64,000 bases of DNA from positions 180,454-244,453 of the forward strand of contig NZ_JBEFNA010000002.1 of NCBI RefSeq assembly GCF_040199715.1. The letters are read 5' to 3'. Each line of letters opens with the position of its first letter. Within the stretch, counting starts at the first letter, position 1. Below are positions 1 to 8,238 of the stretch, piece after piece. Source of the stretch: Fusobacterium sp. SYSU M8D902. GTDB lineage: Bacteria > Fusobacteriota > Fusobacteriia > Fusobacteriales > Fusobacteriaceae. The notes beneath the pieces are model-generated. The model saw only the letters and a program-made list of their open reading frames with translations. It searched no databases and was not told the origin of the DNA. The translations under genes were made by a program, and so were the position numbers.

Positions 1-226
1 TTTCATTATAAATATATCTACCTGTCATCTCTTTAGATATGAGTATCAACTCTTCTAAAGCAGGAATAATTAAATTCCCACTTCCACAAGAGAGATCACA
101 TATTTTAATTTCCATCAATTTTTCTAAAGTTTTTCCATTTTCAAAATATAGGTTTAACCCCTTTTTTACCATTTCTTTAGCTATCTCGTTAGGAGTATAC
201 ACTTTATAATTATACTGTTTTTCCAT
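1..226 (-). CDS. N-6 adenine DNA methylase-like protein, N-terminal part (runs off the window)
   Basis: Only the first 75 or so residues are inside the window; the rest lies before base 1. The N-terminus has YTPNEIAKEMV around residues 10-20 and DLSCGSGNL around residues 44-52. The latter matches motif I (SAM binding, usually D-PxCGSG-xF) of N-6 adenine DNA methylases. The family would transfer a methyl group from SAM to adenine in DNA, but the catalytic NPPY motif is not in view, so activity cannot be judged. The ATG shares one base with the murJ stop codon (TAATG), which suggests translational coupling and membership of the polA-murJ operon. Whether it is a solitary methylase or part of a restriction system cannot be seen. 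Confidence 0.6.
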   Translation of the reverse strand, partial: MEKQYNYKVYTPNEIAKEMVKKGLNLYFENGKTLEKLMEIKICDLSCGSGNLIIPALEELILISKEMTGRYIYNE

Positions 227-1686
227 TAAAACACTTCCAATTTATTTTTTAATAAACTTTTTGCCCAAAATAGCATATATACACCTGAGAAAACTAGTAG
301 TTTCAAGATTGTATTATCTATTTTGTAACTACATAATAATGAAATTGCAGTTACTACCAAAGTTTTTAAGAAAAATACATAGGATTTTTTTAAACTAAAA
401 TTGATATATTTTTTTCTAAATACAGTGACAAGAAGTAGAAAGTTAACAGCTGAAGCTATTGAAGTTGATAGTGCTAGTCCTCTGTATTCCATTATATCTA
501 TCAACAAGAAATTTAAAACTATATTTATAACTATGGAAATTATTGAAAACTTTACTGGATAGGTACTATTTTTCACACTATAAAAAGCTCTTGTCATCAG
601 ATAAATAGCTGTATAGAAATACAATCCTATAGAGTAATAGATCAATGCTTGAGATGTTACTCTCACAGCCTCTTCTCCAAATTTTCCATATGAAAGAGTT
701 AACCTAATCACCTCTGGAGCGTAGAAAGTAAGTACAGCTGTTGAAGGAATAATCAAAAATAACAGTATATTCAATCCCTTAACTATATTGTCTGTAGCCT
801 CTTTCAAATTATTCTTTGACATAGCCTTAGATAGTGCTGGAAATATTACTGTTGAAATTGAAACACCGAAGACACCAACAGGTAATAGGTATAATCTAGT
901 AGCATTTTCTAAAGCAGATACTCCCCCCTCTGCTAAGTATGAGGCAAACATCTGGTCCACTATTGTATTTACCTGTCTAGCTACAATCCCAACCAACATT
1001 GGACAGATCATTATAAAAATTTTCTTTAAATATGGATCTTTCCAATCTATCTTTAATGAGTAACCTCTAACAATCTTAAAAAAAGATGGCAATACAACTA
1101 AAAACTGCAATAGTCCACCTACTACAACTCCATATGCTAGAGCATCTATTCCATAGGTTTTTCCAAAATACATAGATGCTAAAATAATTGCTAAATTGAA
1201 AAAGATAGATGTGGATGCTGGAATAGCAAACTGTTTAAAGTTATTCAATATTGCACATATCATTCCTGACAAACTTATAAAAATAAAGTAAATTGACATT
1301 ATTTTCAGAAGTTTGGAAGCTATTATCTTAGTTTCATCTGGAAAACCACTCACTATTCCCAAAATTATCTGATCTGAAAATACTATCATCAATATAGTTA
1401 TTATTGTACTGAACACAAATAAAAGATTTATTACTGAGAAGATAAACTGTTTGCTTCTCTCCTCTCCTTCACTTTCAACTTTCTCATTATACAGTGGAAT
1501 AAAGGAACTTCCCAAAGCTCCCTCTCCCAAAAGTTGTCTAAAAAAATTACTAATTTTGAACGCACTAAAAAAAGCATCTGTCATTGCTGATGCTCCAAAA
1601 TAGTAAGCTATTATTCCAGCTCTTACCAAGCCTAAAACTCTACTTACCATTGTGATTATCATAACTAGAAGTCCACTTCTAAACAT
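226..1686 (-). CDS. murJ: Lipid II flippase MurJ (MviN family)
   Basis: This 486-residue polytopic membrane protein has the MurJ/MviN layout of about 14 hydrophobic segments. Its N-terminus (SRVLGLVRAGIIAYYFG) and the following DAFFSAFKISNFFRQLLGEGAL stretch are characteristic of the family. MurJ moves lipid-linked peptidoglycan precursor across the inner membrane. The ATG at 1686 has a good ribosome site (AAGGAG) just upstream. It follows scpA by a few bases and ends in a TAATG junction with the methylase-like gene, so it is read as a late gene of the polA operon. Length is normal for the family (about 500). Confidence 0.93.
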   Translation of the reverse strand: MFRSGLLVMIITMVSRVLGLVRAGIIAYYFGASAMTDAFFSAFKISNFFRQLLGEGALGSSFIPLYNEKVESEGEERSKQFIFSVINLLFVFSTIITILMIVFSDQIILGIVSGFPDETKIIASKLLKIMSIYFIFISLSGMICAILNNFKQFAIPASTSIFFNLAIILASMYFGKTYGIDALAYGVVVGGLLQFLVVLPSFFKIVRGYSLKIDWKDPYLKKIFIMICPMLVGIVARQVNTIVDQMFASYLAEGGVSALENATRLYLLPVGVFGVSISTVIFPALSKAMSKNNLKEATDNIVKGLNILLFLIIPSTAVLTFYAPEVIRLTLSYGKFGEEAVRVTSQALIYYSIGLYFYTAIYLMTRAFYSVKNSTYPVKFSIISIVINIVLNFLLIDIMEYRGLALSTSIASAVNFLLLVTVFRKKYINFSLKKSYVFFLKTLVVTAISLLCSYKIDNTILKLLVFSGVYMLFWAKSLLKNKLEVF

Positions 1687-1697
1687 AAAACTCCTTT

Positions 1698-2375
1698 CTA
1701 CCCTTTTATTCTTATTACCATTTCTCCCTCAATCAAAACTTTTCCCTCTTTGTACAGTTCTAAGAGTGATAAAAATATATATACTAAATGCATCTTTCCC
1801 TCTGCTTCAGAAAAAATCGAATCAAAGGTTCTATTCTGTGAGTAAAGTTTCAAGTATAATTTATCCATCTCATCTTTTAGAGTGTATTTTTTCTCCAACT
1901 CCAACTCTAAATACTCACTCTCTTGTTTTTCAAAATACCTCTTATAGGCAGAGTACAGATCACTTGCCTGTAGTTTTGAGATATCATACTCTTTAGGAGC
2001 TTTTTTTATTATCTTTCTACTTTCACCTCTAGTATACGATATGTTGTACTCATTTTCCATCTCTCCCATTTTGACAGCTATCTCTTTAAATAGTTTATAG
2101 TCTTCTAATCTTCTTTTTAACTCTTTCTCTTTATTTTCCTCTTCATTTATAGATAATAGAGTTGAAGCCTTTATCTCTAACAACTCCGAAGCTGTTACTA
2201 AGAATTCAACTTTTATATGTAAATTCTCCTCTTGGGCATTTTTTAATATTCCTAAATATTCATCTATAATTTGTGAAATTTTTATCTCTGAGATTTTTAG
2301 TTTTTTCTTATCTATTAAATGTAAAAGTAAATCTAATGGTCCCTCAAAATTATCTATTTTTAATACTATATCCAT
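1698..2375 (-). CDS. scpA: Segregation and condensation protein A
   Basis: The 225-residue protein opens with the ScpA signature, LKIDNFEGPLDLLLHLI, and continues with KKLKISEIKISQIIDEYL. ScpA is the kleisin that bridges the two SMC heads in the bacterial condensin complex; smc itself lies elsewhere in this window at 26750. The start overlaps the end of ribF by 10 bases, which points to coupled translation. scpB is not next to it. Length is close to the usual 230-260 residues. Confidence 0.9.
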   Translation of the reverse strand: MDIVLKIDNFEGPLDLLLHLIDKKKLKISEIKISQIIDEYLGILKNAQEENLHIKVEFLVTASELLEIKASTLLSINEEENKEKELKRRLEDYKLFKEIAVKMGEMENEYNISYTRGESRKIIKKAPKEYDISKLQASDLYSAYKRYFEKQESEYLELELEKKYTLKDEMDKLYLKLYSQNRTFDSIFSEAEGKMHLVYIFLSLLELYKEGKVLIEGEMVIRIKG

Positions 2376-3313
2376 TTTCTCTCTCTTATCTTTTCAGTCC
2401 AAACTTTTACATCATTACCAATGACTCTTTTTAACTCTTCAATTGAATCAAACTTCTTCTCTTCTCTCAAGTACTCTAAAAGTTCCACAGCTATTATTTT
2501 TCCATATATAAACTCATCAAAATCTAAAATATTCACTTCAACACTTTTCTCTCCAGGTTTTAATGTAGGATTTACACCGATATTTACAACACCATATCTA
2601 TAAAAATCCTCACCCTCTATCTTAACTCTTGCTCCATATATCCCATTTTTAGGATAAACTCTCTTTGCCATCTTAACATTAGCTGTCGGAAATCCCAACT
2701 CTCTAGCTATTTTCTTACCGTGCACTACCTCACCTAATATTAAGAAGCTATGTCCTAAATATCTGTTAACCTCTGATATATCTCTATGTTCCACCTCTTT
2801 TCTAAGAAATGTGGAGCTTACAAGCTGTTCATCTAGATATATTGCTGGGATCTCATTGACAACTATACCTCTTTCCTCTCCCAATCTTATCAAATCTTTA
2901 GTGTTGGATTTTCCACCCTCACCAAAAGAGAAGTTAAATCCTACAAAGATCTCCTTACTCCCCACTTTTTCCTTTAATATATCCACAAACTCTTCAGCTT
3001 TTAAGTCTGCAAACTCCTTTGAAAACTCCTGTAAAACTATACAATTCACTCCCATATCTTCTAATATATACACTTTTTCATCAATAGTATTTATATTTTT
3101 AGGAGCTTTTTTGCTATTTATAAGCTCCATTGGGTGGCTAGAAAATGTAAAAACTACTGCTTGTCCTCCATTTTTCTTAGCTCTATCTATTGCCATTTTT
3201 ATAAGTTGTTGATGTCCATAGTGTACACCATCAAAAGTTCCTATTGCCACATAGCTATTTTCCAATTTTTCCTTTAATTCTAGTATATTTTTTACTATTT
3301 TTATTTTGCTCAT
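2366..3313 (-). CDS. ribF: Bifunctional riboflavin kinase / FAD synthetase
   Basis: This 315-residue enzyme phosphorylates riboflavin to FMN and adenylylates FMN to FAD. The N-terminal adenylyltransferase domain shows GTFDGVHYGHQQLI around residues 25-38. The C-terminal flavokinase domain (about residue 185 on) shows ARELGFPTANV, the flavokinase PTAN motif. It lies between whiA and scpA in one operon; its ATG follows a GAGGA site at the whiA stop codon. No FMN riboswitch is visible, which fits its place inside a housekeeping operon. Confidence 0.93.
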   Translation of the reverse strand: MSKIKIVKNILELKEKLENSYVAIGTFDGVHYGHQQLIKMAIDRAKKNGGQAVVFTFSSHPMELINSKKAPKNINTIDEKVYILEDMGVNCIVLQEFSKEFADLKAEEFVDILKEKVGSKEIFVGFNFSFGEGGKSNTKDLIRLGEERGIVVNEIPAIYLDEQLVSSTFLRKEVEHRDISEVNRYLGHSFLILGEVVHGKKIARELGFPTANVKMAKRVYPKNGIYGARVKIEGEDFYRYGVVNIGVNPTLKPGEKSVEVNILDFDEFIYGKIIAVELLEYLREEKKFDSIEELKRVIGNDVKVWTEKIRERKWI

Positions 3314-3315
3314 AC

Positions 3316-4218
3316 TTATTCCTCAATCTCTTCATTTTTTAGATTATTGTAAATTTCCTCTATTCTCCTAAATCTATTTCTAACTCCAGATTTTGAAATC
3401 CCTATCATTTCAGCTATCTCTTGAAGAGAGCTCTCTGGATTTTTTAATCTCACATATGCAATCTCTTCCAAAACAGGGCTAAGAGAGTTTAGCCCCATCT
3501 CCTTATCTATAAGTTTTATCATTTTTATCTGGTTATTCCCAGTATTTAAAGTCTTAGTTTCATTGGCTACTTCCCAGTTCATCTCTCTTATAGTCTTATT
3601 TTTTAAGTCTTTTATCATTGTAGTCTCTTCATATTTAAAGAAAGATTGAATAGAACCTATCATAACCATTATATCCATAATATCCTCTGAGTTTCTTATA
3701 TAGACTAAAGGTTTGTTTCTTTTTAAAGTTTTAAATACCTTTTTCTTTTTAGAAAAAAGTATATTATAAAACTTATCTGCAGTCTCCTCATCATCCATAA
3801 AAAAATCTAGAGCATACTCCTTCTGTGGATCTTTTATATAACCGCAAGAGAGAAATATCCCCCTTATAAACCCCTTAAGTATCTCCTCACTTGCCAAAAT
3901 CAATTTTTCACTAAAACTTCTCATTGTTTCAGTAAAATCTCTATATCCTCTCTGCTTAGGAATAAGTATTATATATACATTATGCTCTCCTAATCTCTTT
4001 GAAATAGAGTATTTAATCTCTATTCTTAAATCTGTTACCTCTTTTATGAATTTATAAACTCTTTTTGCAAGTGACAAATTTTCTAATCTCAACTCTATCT
4101 TATCTTTATGAAAGGCATTTTTACTAAAAAATATAGCAGAAAGTTCAGCCTTTTTCTCAATCTCTGTCACTAATTCATTCTCTAGTATCTCTTGTTTTAC
4201 ATTATAGGTGTAAGACAT
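3316..4218 (-). CDS. whiA: DNA-binding protein WhiA
   Basis: The 300-residue protein matches WhiA, which joins a degenerate LAGLIDADG homing-endonuclease-like fold to a C-terminal helix-turn-helix. The HTH is clear near the end (SSLQEIAEMIGISKSGVRNR). The N-terminal region contains the GFIRGIFLSCGYIKDP stretch typical of the LAGLIDADG part. WhiA is known from sporulation and cell-division control in Gram-positive bacteria. Here it sits between polA and ribF with no spore genes nearby, so a growth or division role is more likely. The start has a strong AGGAGG site. Confidence 0.88.
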   Translation of the reverse strand: MSYTYNVKQEILENELVTEIEKKAELSAIFFSKNAFHKDKIELRLENLSLAKRVYKFIKEVTDLRIEIKYSISKRLGEHNVYIILIPKQRGYRDFTETMRSFSEKLILASEEILKGFIRGIFLSCGYIKDPQKEYALDFFMDDEETADKFYNILFSKKKKVFKTLKRNKPLVYIRNSEDIMDIMVMIGSIQSFFKYEETTMIKDLKNKTIREMNWEVANETKTLNTGNNQIKMIKLIDKEMGLNSLSPVLEEIAYVRLKNPESSLQEIAEMIGISKSGVRNRFRRIEEIYNNLKNEEIEE

Positions 4219-4234
4219 CTCTCCTCCTATCTTA

Positions 4235-6946
4235 CTACTTTGTTTCAGCCCAATTTACTCCAATATTAGTATTTATCTCCAATGGAACACTATCAAATTT
4301 TACTGTTGTTCTCATTATTCTCTCGATCTCTTCTCTATAAGTCTCAACCTTATCTTTTTCAATTTCAAATATCAATTCGTCATGAACTTGTAAAAGTAGT
4401 GATATTCCCTCTTTATCTTTTAAGTATCTATATAATTCAATCATAACTTTTTTTATTATCTCAGCAGCAGTTCCTTGAATTACACTATTAACTGCCATTC
4501 TTTCAGCTTGGTTTCTTATATTTTTATTTTTAGAGTTAATTCCTTCGATTATTCTTCTTCTTCCAAAATATGTTTCAGTATAGCCATTTTTCTCTGTAAA
4601 CTCTATTATCCCTCTTTCAAACTCCTTTACCTTAGGATATTGATTAAAGTATCTATCTATATACTCCCCAGCTTCCTTTTGATTTATTCCCAATTCTTTG
4701 GCCAATCCAAAAGCTGTCTTTCCATATATTATGCTAAAGTTTATAGTCTTAGCTATGGTTCTCTGCTCTCTTGAAACTTCCTCATCATCACCCAATTCAA
4801 ATATTCTTCTAGCTGTTAAACTGTGTAAGTCCATATTATTTTGATAAGCAGATCTCAAATTCTCATCTTTACACATCTGTGCCAATACTCTTAACTCTAT
4901 CTGTGAATAATCTATTCCCATTAAAACACTATCTTTTCCAGCTACAAACCCCTGTCTAATCTTTATTCCCTCATCACTTTTTACAGGAATATTTTGTAAA
5001 TTTGGATCTGAAGATGAAAGTCTACCTGTTGTTGTTCCAATTTGATTGAAAGTAGTGTGTATTCTATCATCTTTATCTCTCAATTTTGGAATTGCATCTA
5101 CATAGGTATTTTTTAATTTTGTTAGCTTTCTATATTCCAATATATATTTGGCTATACTTGCCCCATCAGCTTTTAACTTTTCCAAAACCTCTTCATCTGT
5201 AGAAAGTCCTGTTTTTGTTTTCTTTACAGGTGGAAGATTCAATTTGAAGAAAAGTATCTCTCCTAACTGCTTTGGTGAATTGATATTAAACTCCTCATCA
5301 GCCTCTCTATAGATCTCTTTTTGTAATTTTTCTATAGCTAAGGCTAACTCCTCACCATATTTTGAGAAATAATCTGGATCTATTTTTATCCCCTTTATTT
5401 CCATAGCTGAAAGTATTGAAATCAATGGCATCTCTACCTCTTTTAATATTCCCATTAAATTTTTTGATTCCAATTCCTCTTTTAAAGAGTCATAACACTC
5501 TAATAACCCCATAGTTCTTTGACATAGATATTTTCCAAGCTCTTCCTTAGCTAGATTTTCTGGCTTTTCTTTTCCAAACTTTTCCACATAGTTATCCAAT
5601 TGTACACCTGTTAACTGCTCTATAGGTATATCTATGCTCTCTTTTGTTTGTGAGCTAATCAAGTGGTAAGCTAGCATTAAATCCATCTCACACTTATCAA
5701 TCTTAATCCCATTATTTAAAAGATTTTTTAAGTTATAAGTTATAACTTCTCCATTGAAACTATTAAAAAACTCATTGATATCCTCTATTTTAAGAGAGTT
5801 ATCACTCTTCGGTACAAACTCTGTAAATAAAGATATATTCTCACCTAAAACACTGTCATTTTTTAAAGGGTAGTAATAATCTCCATCATATGAACTCATT
5901 GCTACTCCATTCTCTGTGTAGTAGATAGAGATAAGATTTTTCTCTTTCATCTCTGATTTAAAACTCTTAAAATCTTCTTTATTTTCCAATAGTTTGAAAT
6001 TTCTCTCTTGAGATACTCTCTGAATCTTTTCACTACTCTCTTCTACACTATCCTCTGTACTTTCAAGTCCCATCTTTTTGATCAGAGCTTTAAACTCTAA
6101 AACTTTAAAAAGTTCATATAACTTTTCATTATCTATTCCATAAGTTAAACTCTCTAAGTTAAACTCCAAAGGAACATCTTGGCATATTATTGCCAACTCT
6201 CTACTCATAAAAGCTATATCTCTATCCTCTTTTAAATTAGCTATCAATGCTTTCCCTATTCCTGGAATTTCAGTAAGAGAATCTATATTTTCATATATTC
6301 CCTCTAAATCTCCATACTTTTCCAACATTGGTATAGCTTTTTTAGGTCCAATTTTTCTAACTCCAGGAATACCATCACTGGAATCTCCTATCAATCCAAA
6401 AAGATCTGGAATCTTATGAGAAGGTACACCTAAATAATTGATGACATCTTCATCATCTCTTATTATTTTAAATCTCTCTCCTCCCTCTCCTTTACCAAGT
6501 AATGCTACATTTATATTTGAATCTATTATCTGTGACAGGTCCTTATCTCCAGTCACCACATAAACCTCTACCCCTTGAGCTGAAAGATTCTTTGCAAGAG
6601 TTCCTAAAACATCATCAGCTTCATACCCATCAATTTTGAATCTTGAGATATTGTAACAATCTAGTAACTCCTCTATTCTTGGTATTTGAAGTATTAAATC
6701 TTCAGGGGCAGCTTCTCTTTGTGCTTTATAATCACTATATAACTCACTTCTTTTTAGAGAGGCTCTTTTCACGTCAAAAGCAGCTCCTATATAATCAGGG
6801 GCAAACTCTTTTATTATACTCATTAAAGTATTTATAAATCCATATATAGCTCCTGTAGGTTCTGTCTTAGTTCGAAAATTCATATTGGCAAAATATGCTC
6901 TATACATTATTGCACTTACATCTAAAAGTACAGCTTTTTTCTTCAT
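4235..6946 (-). CDS. polA: DNA polymerase I
   Basis: The 903-residue protein has the three-domain Pol I plan. The 5' nuclease domain (about 1-290) keeps its acidic motifs (YEADDVLGT, VTGDKDLSQ, GLIGDSSDGIPG). The polymerase domain carries motif A (GIDYSQIELRVL, about residue 680), motif B (RTIAKTINFSIIYG) and motif C (QVHDELIFE, about residue 853). The middle 3'-5' exonuclease-like domain has no obvious DxE metal motif where one is expected (LISIYYTENG), so proofreading is probably lost, as in Bacillus and Thermus Pol I. It is the first gene of the minus-strand operon, with a TGATATAAT extended -10 upstream. Confidence 0.96.
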   Translation of the reverse strand: MKKKAVLLDVSAIMYRAYFANMNFRTKTEPTGAIYGFINTLMSIIKEFAPDYIGAAFDVKRASLKRSELYSDYKAQREAAPEDLILQIPRIEELLDCYNISRFKIDGYEADDVLGTLAKNLSAQGVEVYVVTGDKDLSQIIDSNINVALLGKGEGGERFKIIRDDEDVINYLGVPSHKIPDLFGLIGDSSDGIPGVRKIGPKKAIPMLEKYGDLEGIYENIDSLTEIPGIGKALIANLKEDRDIAFMSRELAIICQDVPLEFNLESLTYGIDNEKLYELFKVLEFKALIKKMGLESTEDSVEESSEKIQRVSQERNFKLLENKEDFKSFKSEMKEKNLISIYYTENGVAMSSYDGDYYYPLKNDSVLGENISLFTEFVPKSDNSLKIEDINEFFNSFNGEVITYNLKNLLNNGIKIDKCEMDLMLAYHLISSQTKESIDIPIEQLTGVQLDNYVEKFGKEKPENLAKEELGKYLCQRTMGLLECYDSLKEELESKNLMGILKEVEMPLISILSAMEIKGIKIDPDYFSKYGEELALAIEKLQKEIYREADEEFNINSPKQLGEILFFKLNLPPVKKTKTGLSTDEEVLEKLKADGASIAKYILEYRKLTKLKNTYVDAIPKLRDKDDRIHTTFNQIGTTTGRLSSSDPNLQNIPVKSDEGIKIRQGFVAGKDSVLMGIDYSQIELRVLAQMCKDENLRSAYQNNMDLHSLTARRIFELGDDEEVSREQRTIAKTINFSIIYGKTAFGLAKELGINQKEAGEYIDRYFNQYPKVKEFERGIIEFTEKNGYTETYFGRRRIIEGINSKNKNIRNQAERMAVNSVIQGTAAEIIKKVMIELYRYLKDKEGISLLLQVHDELIFEIEKDKVETYREEIERIMRTTVKFDSVPLEINTNIGVNWAETK

Positions 6947-6980
6947 TTTTCCCTCCCTATTCTCTTCATTTTACTGTATT

Positions 6981-6989
6981 ATTATATCA
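6981..6989 (-). promoter_or_regulatory. Extended -10 promoter element for polA operon
   Basis: Read on the minus strand the sequence is TGATATAAT, an extended -10 (TGnTATAAT), about 35 bases before the polA ATG. No good -35 is seen at 17 bases, which is common for extended -10 promoters. Confidence 0.45.
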
Positions 6990-7042
6990 TAAATACCATT
7001 TTTTTGCTTTAATATTTTTCTGGAAAATAAAAAATAAATAAT

Positions 7043-7071
7043 GTGACTTAATATTATTTTTGTGTTATAAT
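7043..7071 (+). promoter_or_regulatory. Promoter of ssb
   Basis: GTGACT at 7043-7048 and TATAAT at 7066-7071 are separated by exactly 17 bases and lie 34 bases before the ssb ATG. Confidence 0.5.
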
Positions 7072-7105
7072 TAATTAGAGATAGAAATTAACAGGAGGTA
7101 ACAAT

Positions 7106-7522
7106 ATGAATGTTGTTGTTCTAGTTGGAAGATTAACAAGAGACCCAGAGTTAAAATTTGGACAGAGTGGTAAAGCATACTCAAGATTTTCTTTAGCAGT
7201 AGATAGACCTTTCTCTAAAGGAGAAGCTGATTTTATCAACTGTGTTGCTTTTGGAAAAACTGCTGAACTTATTGGTGAATATCTTAGAAAAGGTAGAAAA
7301 GTTGGTGTCAATGGAAGACTTCAAATGAATAGATTTGAGATGAATGGAGAAAAGAGAACATCTTATGATGTTTTAGTTGAAACTGTTGAATTTTTAGAGT
7401 CTAAAGGTTCAAATGATTCTATGGGAGGATATGAGCCTGAGTACTCTTCAGCTCCAGCAAAACCAGCTGTAAAAGAGGTAGAAGAGATACCTTACGAAGA
7501 TGATGACGAGTTCCCATTCTAA
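7106..7522 (+). CDS. ssb: Single-stranded DNA-binding protein
   Basis: The 138-residue protein is a standard bacterial SSB. The OB-fold (about 1-105) begins MNVVVLVGRLTRDPELK and includes FINCVAFGKTAELI. A low-complexity linker follows, and the protein ends in the acidic tip DDDEFPF, the docking peptide for RecQ, PriA, exonuclease and other repair partners. An AGGAGGT ribosome site precedes the ATG. It stands alone between its own promoter and terminator, not in an rpsF-ssb-rpsR operon. RecJ, a known SSB partner, is encoded at 54374. Confidence 0.96.
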   Translation: MNVVVLVGRLTRDPELKFGQSGKAYSRFSLAVDRPFSKGEADFINCVAFGKTAELIGEYLRKGRKVGVNGRLQMNRFEMNGEKRTSYDVLVETVEFLESKGSNDSMGGYEPEYSSAPAKPAVKEVEEIPYEDDDEFPF

Positions 7523-7525
7523 TTG

Positions 7526-7563
7526 AAAAAAATGATCCTATTAACATAGGATCATTTTTCTTT
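7526..7563. terminator. Bidirectional intrinsic terminator (ssb / lipoprotein)
   Basis: The inverted repeat ATGATCCTA / TAGGATCAT has a six-base loop (TTAACA). It is flanked by a T-run on the plus side and an A-run on the other, so it can end both ssb and the convergent lipoprotein gene, whose stop codon lies at its edge. Confidence 0.8.
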
Positions 7564-7970
7564 TATTTTGTGTAAAAATCTAAATTAGGTGATATTCCAA
7601 AACCAGTAGTAACTGATTTTGTTTTACTTTTCGATCTTGTATGTGTAGTTGTTCTACTCTCACTTGTTGTAACACTTCCTGTTCCAAAGTTTGATACATT
7701 AGTATTTGATACTGTATTTGACATGCTGTTTATATCTGTTTTTGTTCTACTATGTGTCTTACTCTTTCCAAAGCTTGGAATGATCTCTGGATGATTATAT
7801 AGTGTTGTTGCTATAAATGTATCTAATATTAAAGATCTATTTTCAGTATTGTTTTTTCTGTTGTATGCCTCATTCATTCTTGCGTAAGTTCCACCCTCTG
7901 TATTCGTACATCCTATCATAATTACTCCCAACACCAGAATAATTACTAATTTTAAAACTCCTTTTAACAT
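7563..7970 (-). CDS. Ser/Thr-rich lipoprotein of unknown function
   Basis: I do not recognise a family. The 135-residue product starts with a lipoprotein signal peptide and a lipobox ending IMIGC (Cys at about residue 21), so it should be lipid-anchored. After about residue 65 it becomes low-complexity, rich in Ser, Thr, Asn, Arg and Lys, with recurring SRTKT, SRTTTHTRSKSKTK and SNT-type words, and ends GFGISPNLDFYTK. It is a single-gene unit with its own -35/-10 at 8044-8072 and a shared terminator. The AGGAGGAG ribosome site supports real expression. Confidence 0.7.
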   Translation of the reverse strand: MLKGVLKLVIILVLGVIMIGCTNTEGGTYARMNEAYNRKNNTENRSLILDTFIATTLYNHPEIIPSFGKSKTHSRTKTDINSMSNTVSNTNVSNFGTGSVTTSESRTTTHTRSKSKTKSVTTGFGISPNLDFYTK

Positions 7971-8043
7971 TTCTCCTCCTATAATAATTTATTAATCCCT
8001 TCTTAATTTCATCACAATATTTTCTGATTTAATCATTTTTAAT

Positions 8044-8072
8044 ATAATAATATATTTTGTGAATATTGTCAA
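8044..8072 (-). promoter_or_regulatory. Promoter of the Ser/Thr-rich lipoprotein gene
   Basis: On the minus strand TTGACA (8067-8072) and TATTAT (8044-8049) are exactly 17 bases apart, about 75 bases before the ATG at 7970. The rest of the 7971-8238 gap is AT-rich and shows no further gene. Confidence 0.55.
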
Positions 8073-8238
8073 TGATTTTATCCTTTTTTAACTGTTAATG
8101 TCAATTTAAATTGTTAATAACAACTATAAATTTTATATATTACAAGTGTATTTTTACTATAAATAGCAAACTTTATTTTTTTATAAAATTGTGTTATCAT
8201 ATCTATAATCAATCAGGATTTTAATTTTGGAGGAATTT

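Noticed and set aside
2376..3313. Possible FMN riboswitch linked to ribF
   Set aside because: ribF lies inside an operon only a few bases after whiA; there is no room for the element.
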